DNA of 6,926 nt, from assembly GCA_017990305.1 (NCBI GenBank), contig JAGNOB010000088.1, positions 1 through 6,926 on the forward strand. Reading direction: 5' to 3'. This document shows, piece after piece, positions 1 through 5,545 of this stretch. Every line of letters begins with the position of its first letter. Positions within the stretch are counted from its first letter, which is position 1. The stretch comes from Leucobacter sp. (GTDB lineage Bacteria > Actinomycetota > Actinomycetes > Actinomycetales > Microbacteriaceae). Below the pieces are notes generated by a model. That model had not been told where the DNA came from. It was given only the letters and a program-made list of their open reading frames with translations, and did no database searches. The position numbers and the translations under genes were made by a program.

Positions 1-263
1 GGCATCATCACGTTTGCGAAGCCCGAGAACAGGGGCGTTGCGAACATGAGGAGCATGATCGTGCCGTGCATGGTGAACAGCTGGTTGTACTGCTCCTTGG
101 TCGCGATGACCTCGAGGCCTGGAGCGAACAACTGCGCGCGGATCAGGAGGGCCATAAGGCCACCAACCAAGAACCACACGAAGGAACTAATCAGGTACAT
201 GTACCCGATCACCTTATGATCCGTGGAGGTCATCCACGAAACGATGATATTACCCTTCTTCAT
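1..263 (-). CDS. ctaD: Cytochrome c oxidase subunit I, N-terminal 87 residues (runs off left edge)
   Basis: Catalytic subunit of the aa3-type heme-copper oxidase, which reduces O2 to water and pumps protons at the cytoplasmic membrane. Translating the minus strand from the ATG at 263 gives a protein opening MKKGNIIVSWMTSTDHKVIG. The STDHK..G.MY stretch (residues 13-23) is the family's hallmark N-terminus. The first membrane helix spans about residues 18-42. The second begins near residue 63 with the TMHGTIM motif, whose His66 matches the conserved low-spin heme a ligand. The high-spin heme and CuB ligands lie beyond the edge. The start is supported by GAGGG at 272-276, 8 nt upstream. A later in-frame ATG (Met11) has a poorer upstream site. 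It follows ctaC by only 14 bp, and its ribosome site abuts the ctaC stop, so the two are co-transcribed. The identification is secure; the gene is cut by the window, not broken. Confidence 0.96.
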   Translation of the reverse strand, partial: MKKGNIIVSWMTSTDHKVIGYMYLISSFVWFLVGGLMALLIRAQLFAPGLEVIATKEQYNQLFTMHGTIMLLMFATPLFSGFANVMM

Positions 264-277
264 CTCTATTTCCCTCG

Positions 278-1150
278 CTACTTGTTCTCGTTCTGGGCCG
301 CGGCCTCGTCGCCATAGAACGACTCGATGTTCGCGTTGGCTTCGTCTCCGATGCGCCCAGTGTTGCCCTCAGCGCGGAGCGACTCGACGTAGGCGTCGTA
401 CTCGTCCTGCTCAACAACCTGAAGCTCAAAGAGCATCATCGAGTGGTCCTGGCCACAGAGCTCGGCACACTTACCCATGAACGTGCCGGTTTCAGTCGGC
501 GTGAAGCTCATGTAGTTGGTCTGGCCGGGGATCATATCCTTCTTGTACAGGTACTCAACGACCCAGAAGGAGTGGATGACGTCGCGAGTCTCCAGGCGGA
601 TCTCCGTCGTCTTGTCGACGGGGAGCATGAGGACCGGCATGGTCTCGGGCAGTGCCGAGCCCTTCTCGTCGGTCTTCACCTGAACGCCCTGGAAGTAGAC
701 GTCGTCACTGATGTAGTTGAAATCCCAAGCCCAACGCTTGCCGTAGACCTCAACGACGTTCTCGGGGTTGTCGTAGCGAGCCTCGATCTTTGCCTGCTCC
801 TGCGCGGTGAACGCGAAGAAGCCAAGCACGAGGATCACGGGGACAACCGTGAAGAAGGTCTCAATGGGCATGTTGTAGCGAAGCTGCACCGGGAGGCCGG
901 TCTGGCCCTTGCGGCGACGGTACGCGATGGTTGCCCAGATGATGAGGCCCCAGGTGAGTACACCCACACCCAGCAGCACGATCCACGAGTTCACCCAGAG
1001 CGCAGTGATGCCCTCAGTGTGATTCGTGGCGTGAGTGGATCCCTCGGGGAGGAAGCCACGCTGCTGCTCAGGAGTACAGCCAGCGAGCAGGAGAGCCGCG
1101 CCAATGGCGACTGGGGCCGCAACCCATTTGTTTACACGATTGGAACGCAC
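278..1150 (-). CDS. ctaC: Cytochrome c oxidase subunit II, CuA-binding lipoprotein
   Basis: Receives electrons at its binuclear CuA centre and passes them to heme a in subunit I. The 290-residue protein opens with a lipoprotein signal: basic N-terminus, hydrophobic core about 10-22, lipobox LLAGC with Cys25. Two membrane helices follow at about 51-75 and 97-116. The extracytoplasmic cupredoxin domain runs from about 130 to 247. The aromatic patch YGKRWAWDFNY (136-146) is the usual electron-entry region. The CuA ligand set is complete: His193, Cys228, Glu230, Cys232, His236 and Met239 (motif CxExCxxxHxxM). An acidic tail of about 40 residues follows, longer than the minimal domain and of unknown role. 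The start is GTG at 1150, preceded by GAAAGG with a 6-nt spacer; no in-frame ATG fits. It lies directly upstream of ctaD. A 138-bp gap from erpA suggests its own promoter, though I could not assign one convincingly. Confidence 0.97.
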   Translation of the reverse strand: MRSNRVNKWVAAPVAIGAALLLAGCTPEQQRGFLPEGSTHATNHTEGITALWVNSWIVLLGVGVLTWGLIIWATIAYRRRKGQTGLPVQLRYNMPIETFFTVVPVILVLGFFAFTAQEQAKIEARYDNPENVVEVYGKRWAWDFNYISDDVYFQGVQVKTDEKGSALPETMPVLMLPVDKTTEIRLETRDVIHSFWVVEYLYKKDMIPGQTNYMSFTPTETGTFMGKCAELCGQDHSMMLFELQVVEQDEYDAYVESLRAEGNTGRIGDEANANIESFYGDEAAAQNENK

Positions 1151-1156
1151 CGCATA

Positions 1157-1162
1157 CCTTTC
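1157..1162 (-). promoter_or_regulatory. Ribosome binding site that fixes the GTG start of ctaC
   Basis: GAAAGG lies 6 nt upstream of the GTG at 1150. An ATG at 1155-1153 sits closer but out of frame; it would give only a 7-residue peptide and is 1 nt from the Shine-Dalgarno, so it is unlikely to be used. This supports GTG as the true ctaC start. Confidence 0.7.
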
Positions 1163-1234
1163 GAATTCTTACTGGTCATTGCCCACGCAGGCAGGCGAAA
1201 CTGATGACTACCTGTTAGCTTAGCGCGAAGCTGA

Positions 1235-1257
1235 GCGTTCCCCGAACGCAAACGGGG
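1235..1257 (-). other. Overlapping small inverted repeats between erpA and ctaC
   Basis: Two hairpins share bases and exclude each other. One pairs CCCCG (1257-1253) with CGGGG (1244-1240) around an 8-nt loop. The other pairs GCGTTC (1249-1244) with GAACGC (1240-1235) around GGG. There is no T-run after either in the minus direction, so this is at best a weak terminator for erpA or a leader structure of ctaC. A further short repeat, AGCTT/AAGCT, lies at 1217-1232. Confidence 0.3.
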
Positions 1258-1288
1258 TGTCGCGCGGAACAGAGTCGAACATTCTTTC

Positions 1289-1639
1289 TTAGGCGAAGCT
1301 GTCGCCGCAGGCGCAGCTTCCCTCAGCATTTGGGTTGTCTATGGTGAAGCCCTGCTTCTGAATGGTGTCTTCGAAGTCAATCGTGGCGCCGGCAAGGTAG
1401 GGGATGCTCATCTGGTCGACAACAACCTGGACACCCTCGAAGTCAACGATTGCGTCGTTGTCGAGCTGCCGCTCGTCGAAGTAGAGCTGGTAAATGAGGC
1501 CTGAGCACCCACCCGGCTGAACGGCGATACGCAGGCGAAGATCGTCGCGACCCTCCTGGTGCAGCAAGCTGCGCACCTTGTCCTGTGCTGCGGAACTCAG
1601 ATCCACCCCGTGTTCGCGTACTGCAGTGTCGTTACTCAT
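1289..1639 (-). CDS. erpA: A-type iron-sulfur cluster carrier (HesB/IscA family, ErpA-like)
   Basis: Accepts a nascent Fe-S cluster from the assembly scaffold and hands it to target apoproteins in the cytoplasm. The 116 residues match the usual family length. The three conserved cysteines are present: Cys45 in PGGCSG, and Cys109 and Cys111 in the C-terminal SCACGDSF motif. These coordinate the cluster in known A-type carriers. The core fold runs from about residue 12 (VDLSSAAQDKV) to the end, including the typical ATIDFEDTIQKQGFTIDNPN segment. The ATG at 1639 has a strong AGAGGAG upstream. It is transcribed divergently from the DUF3043 gene and precedes ctaC in the same direction. Actinobacteria typically have a SUF assembly system, so this is probably the carrier that supplies respiratory and biosynthetic Fe-S enzymes. 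That role, and the choice of erpA over iscA or sufA, is inferred from family and context. Confidence 0.9.
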   Translation of the reverse strand: MSNDTAVREHGVDLSSAAQDKVRSLLHQEGRDDLRLRIAVQPGGCSGLIYQLYFDERQLDNDAIVDFEGVQVVVDQMSIPYLAGATIDFEDTIQKQGFTIDNPNAEGSCACGDSFA

Positions 1640-1821
1640 GCGCTCTCCTCTGCTCTCTACTCTGCTCCCAGTGGCCTAGGCCGAAGCTTTTGTGCGGCTC
1701 GCAGGCCAAATAACGGCCCATAGGCCGGATGTCTCCAGTGTACGCCGGTTTGAGGCGGTACGCTTGGTGTCGAGTGTACGAACCCGTTCGGGTGTCTGAC
1801 GAGAGGAAACCACAGGCGATC
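1640..1821. promoter_or_regulatory. Divergent intergenic region between erpA and the DUF3043 gene
   Basis: This 182-bp spacer must hold promoters for both directions. The octamer AGTGTACG occurs twice on the plus strand, at 1737-1744 and 1773-1780, 36 bp apart. On the minus strand each copy gives TACACT, a fair -10 hexamer for erpA, but I see no good -35 at 17-18 bp from either. Palindromic elements include GGCCTAGGCC (1673-1682) and CGAACCCGTTCG (1779-1790). No promoter assignment is firm. Confidence 0.4.
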
Positions 1822-2388
1822 ATGAGCGCTGGCAAGCGAGACGAGACAGCTGATTCGACCCAGGAAGAAGCAGCTGAGGGCAAGGGTCGCCCAACACCGT
1901 CGCGCCGCGCTGCTCAGGCTGCGAAGGCACGCCCGATCGTTGGGTCGCACGACAAAGAGCTGCGCAAGCAGCAGCGCGAGGCGCAGAACGAAGCCCGAAA
2001 TCGCGCACGCGCCGGCATGATGGCCGGCGACGAGCGTTTCCTTACACAACGCGACCGTGGCCCACAGCGTCGCTTCGTGCGTGACTATGTTGACGCGCGC
2101 TGGAGCGCGGGTGAGCTCCTCATCCCCGTGATGGTGATCTTCCTCGTCGTCGCACTGTTCCCGGGCTGGGTGCAGGTCTACGGCGTGTTCTTCGTGTGGG
2201 CATTCCTGCTCTTTGCGATCATCGACGCGTTCGCGCTGACCTTCATTCTGAAGAAGAAGCTCACCGCGAAGTTTGGCGAGGGCAACGTGCAGCCTGGCTT
2301 CAAGTGGTACGGCGCTATGCGGGCAATGCAGTTCCGTATGCTGCGTATGCCGAAGCCGCAGGTGAAGCGCGGTAAGTTCCCGAGCTAA
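1822..2388 (+). CDS. DUF3043 family two-helix membrane protein, function unknown
   Basis: I recognise this as an actinobacterial DUF3043 protein; no biochemical function is established that I know of. The 188 residues fall into three parts. The N-terminal region of about 95 residues is highly charged: Glu- and Gln-rich, then GRPTPSRRAAQ, then a Lys/Arg/Glu-rich stretch (44-64) that could form a helix or coiled coil. Two membrane helices follow, at about 97-114 and 118-143, with a short turn between them. A basic C-terminal tail contains FKWYGAMRAMQFRMLRMP (160-177), the most recognisable family stretch. Both ends are predicted cytoplasmic. The ATG at 1822 is preceded by AGG with a 5-nt spacer. 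The frame stays open upstream to 1729, and an alternative GTG at 1792 would add 10 residues. The gene is divergent from erpA and ends in front of a strong terminator hairpin. Confidence 0.85.
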   Translation: MSAGKRDETADSTQEEAAEGKGRPTPSRRAAQAAKARPIVGSHDKELRKQQREAQNEARNRARAGMMAGDERFLTQRDRGPQRRFVRDYVDARWSAGELLIPVMVIFLVVALFPGWVQVYGVFFVWAFLLFAIIDAFALTFILKKKLTAKFGEGNVQPGFKWYGAMRAMQFRMLRMPKPQVKRGKFPS

Positions 2389-2416
2389 GCCCTCGCTCCT
2401 ACGGGAGAAGCGGGAA

Positions 2417-2474
2417 TCGCACCATAGCGAAGAGGGGCCCGGAGTAATCCGGGCCCCTCTTCGCTATGGTGCGA
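2417..2474. terminator. Bidirectional terminator: perfect 27-bp stem with GTAA loop
   Basis: Bases 2417-2443 are the exact reverse complement of 2448-2474, separated by GTAA (2444-2447). The stem has a GC-rich core (GGGGCCCGGA next to the loop) and a mixed outer half. On the plus strand the loop reads GUAA, a GNRA-type tetraloop. It sits in the 95-bp gap between the converging DUF3043 gene (stop 2388) and pyrD (stop 2486-2484), so it can serve both. There is no T-run on either side, in keeping with the U-poor hairpin terminators common in actinobacteria. The stem is unusually long and has no mismatch. Confidence 0.85.
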
Positions 2475-2483
2475 CTGTGCGCG

Positions 2484-3551
2484 TTAGTCGGACTGCCGCC
2501 ATCCTGCTTTGCGCAGCCCTCGGTTGATCTGTCGCGCCCAGAGCGGGCCCTCATACACAAAGGCGGTAAAGCCCTGCACGAGTGTCGCTCCGGCCCTGAG
2601 CCGCTCGAGCACATCGGCCGCCGTGGTGACGCCGCCAACCGAGATGACGCAGAACTCGGCAGGAGCAACCTGACGGATGCGGCGGAGCACTGCCAGGGAT
2701 CGCTCGGCGAGCGGGGCACCGGAGAGTCCGCCAGCACCCATCTCTTCGACACGCGTCGCCGGCGTTTCGAGCCCCTCACGAGAGATCGTCGTGTTTGTCG
2801 CAATGATGCCGTCAAGGCCAAGTCGCACCGCCAACGAAACGATGCCGTCGATCTGGTCGTCCTCCATGTCGGGAGCGATCTTCACGAGGAGCGGGGTCTC
2901 CCCCGCCGCCGTTTTCACCGCGGCGAGCAGCGGCTCAAGCAGTTCAAGCTCCTGCAGTCCGCGCAGGCCAGGTGTATTCGGGGAGCTCACATTCACCGCG
3001 AGGTAGTCGGAAACTGGCGCAAGCCGTTCCGCGCTCCAGACGTAATCAGCGGTCGCGTCTTCGACCTCCGTCACACGGCTCTTGCCAATGTTGGCGCCGA
3101 TGATGGGTCGGCGGCGGCGCATCCGCGCGTTTTCAATACGCGGCACGGCCGCTGCAGAGCCGGAGTTGTTGAAGCCCATGCGGTTGATGAGCCCGCGGTC
3201 TGGCACGAGACGGAACATTCGCGGCTTCGGGTTTCCCTCTTGCGCGTGCCTGGTAACCGTGCCGATTTCAACGTGGCCGAAGCCGAGCTCGCCCAGACCG
3301 AGAATGCCCTCAGCGTTCTTGTCGAAACCGGCGGCCAGCCCGAACGGGCTCGGAAATTCGAGACCGAGTGCTCGCACACGCAGCGAGCGATCCGGCCCGC
3401 ACAGCCTGCCCACAACGCCACCGAGCGCCGGCAACGCGCGAATCACGGCGAAAGCGAGATGGTGTGCCCGCTCGGGGTCCATCCGCTGAAGCACCGTGTT
3501 AAAAAGGATCTTGTACGGGCTCGTTTTCGCCCGCTCGGTCGCCGATGTCAC
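2484..3551 (-). CDS. pyrD: Dihydroorotate dehydrogenase (quinone), class 2
   Basis: Fourth step of UMP synthesis: oxidises dihydroorotate to orotate, using FMN and passing electrons to the quinone pool at the membrane. The 355 residues fit class 2. An N-terminal helical segment (about 12-40, with MDPERAHHLAF at 24-34) is the membrane-associating part specific to this class. The FMN barrel follows: FDKNA with Lys78, IGTVT at 96-100, NRMGFNN at 123-129, the catalytic loop NVSSPNTPGLR with Ser190 as the expected base, LLVKIAPD with Lys224, TNTT at 252-255, and the phosphate-binding GGLSG (274-278) and SVGGV (304-308). The start is GTG at 3551, with AAGG about 7 nt upstream. Met24 is a possible but less likely start because it would remove part of the N-terminal helix. 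The gap to nrdR is 9 bp, so it is the last gene of the hisD-nrdR-pyrD operon, ending at the strong hairpin. Confidence 0.97.
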   Translation of the reverse strand: MTSATERAKTSPYKILFNTVLQRMDPERAHHLAFAVIRALPALGGVVGRLCGPDRSLRVRALGLEFPSPFGLAAGFDKNAEGILGLGELGFGHVEIGTVTRHAQEGNPKPRMFRLVPDRGLINRMGFNNSGSAAAVPRIENARMRRRRPIIGANIGKSRVTEVEDATADYVWSAERLAPVSDYLAVNVSSPNTPGLRGLQELELLEPLLAAVKTAAGETPLLVKIAPDMEDDQIDGIVSLAVRLGLDGIIATNTTISREGLETPATRVEEMGAGGLSGAPLAERSLAVLRRIRQVAPAEFCVISVGGVTTAADVLERLRAGATLVQGFTAFVYEGPLWARQINRGLRKAGWRQSD

Positions 3552-3560
3552 GCTCTCGCC

Positions 3561-4058
3561 TTACTTTTGGATCGATGCGGCGGCGTCGGTGCTGTGTGCA
3601 CCGTCGTCACTGCCGCGCTTCTCGCGCAGGTCGCGAACAGCAGCCTCGAAATCATCGAGAGAGTCGAAGGCCTGATAGACGCTCGCGAAGCGGAGGTACG
3701 CGACTTCGTCGAGCTCGCGCAGGTGCGGGAGTATCGCGATACCAATGTCGTTTGTGTCGAACTGGGCGACGCCAGTGAGCCGCAGGGACTCTTCTACTCG
3801 CTGCGCCAGCAGCGCGAGGTCCGCCTCAGTGACTGGCCGACCCTGGCAGGCTTTGCGAACGCCAACCATGACCTTCTCGCGGCTGAAGGGTTCGACGACG
3901 CCGGAGCGCTTGATGACCGTCAGGCTGGCGGTTTCCGTCGTCGTGAATCGCTTGCTGCAGTTCGGACACTGGCGCCTGCGGCGGATCGACATGCCGTCGT
4001 CGGCAGTGCGGGAGTCGATGACTCGACTGTCGGGGTGTCTGCAGAAGGGGCAGTGCAT
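3561..4058 (-). CDS. nrdR: Transcriptional repressor NrdR (zinc ribbon plus ATP-cone)
   Basis: Represses ribonucleotide reductase genes, sensing ATP/dATP through its ATP-cone. The 165 residues are in the normal range. The N-terminal zinc ribbon has both pairs of cysteines: Cys3/Cys6 (MHCPFC) and Cys31/Cys34 (CPNC), with the basic [15 protein letters not shown] stretch that contacts DNA. The ATP-cone spans about 46-136, beginning at [17 protein letters not shown]. The last 25 or so residues form a polar tail beyond the usual core. The ATG at 4058 overlaps the hisD stop in TGATG, and AGGAAGG (4071-4065) lies 6 nt upstream, inside the end of hisD. Translation is therefore probably coupled to hisD. 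No ribonucleotide reductase gene and no obvious NrdR box appears in the window, so its targets must lie elsewhere. Confidence 0.97.
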   Translation of the reverse strand: MHCPFCRHPDSRVIDSRTADDGMSIRRRRQCPNCSKRFTTTETASLTVIKRSGVVEPFSREKVMVGVRKACQGRPVTEADLALLAQRVEESLRLTGVAQFDTNDIGIAILPHLRELDEVAYLRFASVYQAFDSLDDFEAAVRDLREKRGSDDGAHSTDAAASIQK

Positions 4059-5374
4059 CAGGAGCCTTCCTGTTCGAAGCGGGCGCTCACTGCCTCGCCG
4101 TGGGCTGGCAGGCCCTCCGCGCCCGCGAGCGCAAGCAACGGGGCCTCGGTTGCGGCGAGGGCCGCCCGGTTGTACGAAATGATCTGTTGGGGGCGCAGGA
4201 ACGTGTGCGCACCGAGCCCCGCAGCAAAGCGTGCGGTGCCGCCAGTTGGCAGCACGTGGTTGGATCCGGCGAGATAGTCGCCAAGACTCACGGGAGTGTA
4301 GCCACCGACGAAGATCGCGCCGGCGTCAGTAATGCCCGCGAGCACCTGATCATCGTTGCTTGTCTGGATCTCAAGGTGCTCTGGCCCGTAGGCGTTCGAG
4401 ACACGAACAGCAGTGTCAAGATCATCGACAAGGATCACGGCGGACTGTGGCCCCTGCAGTGCCGCGGAGACCCGCTCCGAGTGCTCAGTGAGAGGCGCTC
4501 GCGCGGCGATCTCGGCAAGCACGAGCTCCGCGAGTTCCTCCGAGTCGGTGACAAGCACCGAGGCCGCTGCTTCGTCGTGCTCCGCCTGGCTAATCAGGTC
4601 CGCCGCGACGTACGCAGGGTTAGCCGAGGCATCTGCAATCACCAAAATCTCGGTGGTTCCGGCCTCCGAGTCAATGCCAACCTTCCCGCTCACGACGCGC
4701 TTTGCCGCTGCAACGAAGACGTTTCCCGGGCCGCTGACGACGTCGACGGGGTCAAGACCGATGTCATCGACGCCATAGGCAAAGGCAGCGATGGCTCCGG
4801 CTCCCCCGATCGCATACACCTCATCGATGCCGCAGAGCGCCGCAGCCCAAAGCACGGCCGGGTGTGGGAGTCCGCCGTTGTCAGCCTGCGCTGGCGAGGC
4901 AAGCGCGAGGCTCGGCACCCCTGCAACCTGCGCTGCGACGGCGTTCATGATGACAGAAGATGGGTATGCAGCTTTGCCGCCAGGAGCGTAGAGCCCGACC
5001 CGCGAGACCGGTTGCCACCGCTGCGTAATCTGAGCGCCGTCACCGATCGTGCTCACCCGCTCTTCGGGCACCTGGGCGGCCGAGCCTATGCGCAACCGCT
5101 CGACAAGCTGGGTGAGGGCGTCACGCACATCTGGGGGGCAGTCACGGAGCGACTCAACTACGGCCTCGGCCGGGACCCGGAGCGCGTGCCCCTCGACCCC
5201 GTCGAAGTCGCGAGCCTGGTCACGCAGAGCGGCCTCGCCTCGATCAGCGACGGCGTGCACAAGGGGGCGCACGCGCTCGACTGCCACGTCCGCGCTGAGG
5301 GCAGCGCGTGGCACAAGGGAGAGGAGTTCGCCACGGGAGAGCTCGCGGCCGCGGAGATCGGTGGTACGCATCAC
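4058..5374 (-). CDS. hisD: Histidinol dehydrogenase
   Basis: Catalyses the last two steps of histidine synthesis, oxidising L-histidinol to L-histidine with two NAD+; a zinc-dependent cytosolic homodimer. At 438 residues it is full length. Zinc ligands are all present: Gln263 and His266 (SQAEHD), Asp366 ([15 protein letters not shown]) and His425 (LPAHGEAV). The catalytic pair Glu332-His333 sits in YGPEHLE. Nucleotide-fold segments include [16 protein letters not shown] (125-140) and [14 protein letters not shown] (213-226). EAGTTE (237-242) replaces the GPSE/GPTE of many homologues, a variant I regard as normal for actinobacteria. Two adjacent starts exist, GTG at 5374 and ATG at 5371. I chose GTG because a TAGACT -10 box would start transcription exactly there; ATG is nearly as good. 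It is the first gene of an operon with nrdR and pyrD. No other his gene follows here. Confidence 0.97.
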   Translation of the reverse strand: MMRTTDLRGRELSRGELLSLVPRAALSADVAVERVRPLVHAVADRGEAALRDQARDFDGVEGHALRVPAEAVVESLRDCPPDVRDALTQLVERLRIGSAAQVPEERVSTIGDGAQITQRWQPVSRVGLYAPGGKAAYPSSVIMNAVAAQVAGVPSLALASPAQADNGGLPHPAVLWAAALCGIDEVYAIGGAGAIAAFAYGVDDIGLDPVDVVSGPGNVFVAAAKRVVSGKVGIDSEAGTTEILVIADASANPAYVAADLISQAEHDEAAASVLVTDSEELAELVLAEIAARAPLTEHSERVSAALQGPQSAVILVDDLDTAVRVSNAYGPEHLEIQTSNDDQVLAGITDAGAIFVGGYTPVSLGDYLAGSNHVLPTGGTARFAAGLGAHTFLRPQQIISYNRAALAATEAPLLALAGAEGLPAHGEAVSARFEQEGS

Positions 5375-5380
5375 CAGCCC

Positions 5381-5386
5381 AGTCTA
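5381..5386 (-). promoter_or_regulatory. Candidate -10 box for the hisD-nrdR-pyrD operon
   Basis: TAGACT reads on the minus strand and fits the TANNNT pattern. Six nt separate it from the GTG of hisD at 5374, the spacing expected if transcription starts at that G, giving a leaderless mRNA. No recognisable -35 is present at 17-18 bp, and only a weak GGG resembles a ribosome site. The call is inferred from pattern and spacing. Confidence 0.45.
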
Positions 5387-5467
5387 CCGAGAAGGCGCAT
5401 GCCTCCGGCGCACCCGACGCTTGAGGGCCTTCCCGGTCGGGCATGGCTCTCTGCAACAATGGGGCGT

Positions 5468-5545
5468 ATGCCTCTCTCTACCGGTCGTCCGCTATTCGCC
5501 GGAACGAGCGAACGCGACACTTCAAGCCTCGGTGATGCGCTGTGA
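5468..5545 (+). CDS. Possible 25-residue ORF overlapping the start of the TauE/SafE gene
   Basis: ATG at 5468 opens a frame reading MPLSTGRPLFAGTSERDTSS, then five more residues, ending with TGA at 5543-5545. The stop overlaps the GTG start of the permease (5542-5544) as GTGA, the 4-nt arrangement typical of translational coupling. A start at 5459 would add three residues. The ribosome site is poor. AACAAT at 5455-5460 could act as a -10 for a leaderless message starting at 5468, but no -35 is visible. The peptide has no membrane helix and resembles nothing I know. It may be a coupling leader peptide or simply untranslated leader; in GC-rich DNA a 25-codon open frame can arise by chance. Confidence 0.3.
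   Translation: MPLSTGRPLFAGTSERDTSSLGDAL
5531..5536 (+). promoter_or_regulatory. Atypical ribosome binding site for the TauE/SafE gene
   Basis: GGTGAT, with a 5-nt spacer to the GTG at 5542, can pair with the inner part of the anti-Shine-Dalgarno (complement of AGGAGGTGATC). An in-frame TGA at 5533-5535 rules out any earlier start, so GTG 5542 is the first possible one. Confidence 0.45.

Noticed and set aside
443..1204. Plus-strand open frame of 253 codons opposite ctaC
   Set aside because: Antisense to ctaC, with composition typical of a complement frame and no motif.
1132..1329. Minus-strand 65-codon frame spanning the erpA-ctaC gap, ending at ATG CGG...TAA over the ctaC start
   Set aside because: It overlaps the C-terminal codons of erpA and the start of ctaC in another frame, has no good ribosome site, and its last in-frame ATG would give a 7-residue peptide only 1 nt from the Shine-Dalgarno of ctaC.
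1779..1790. CGAACCCGTTCG as a LexA (SOS) box
   Set aside because: Gram-positive LexA sites are CGAAC-N4-GTTCG; here the two halves are separated by only 2 nt, and the neighbouring genes are not SOS genes.
1657..2049. Minus-strand 130-codon frame over the erpA/DUF3043 divergent region
   Set aside because: Mostly antisense to the DUF3043 coding region, with a Cys- and Leu-rich composition typical of a shadow and no recognisable domain.
2466..4277. Plus-strand open frame of 603 codons opposite pyrD and nrdR
   Set aside because: It is antisense to two genes with complete catalytic and metal-binding motifs, shows no recognisable domain, is rich in Arg, His and Ala as expected of a GC-rich shadow frame, and starts inside the terminator hairpin.
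4100..5545. Plus-strand open frame of 481 codons opposite hisD
   Set aside because: Antisense to a full-length hisD with all active-site residues. Only its last 25 codons, beyond hisD, were kept as a separate low-confidence small ORF.
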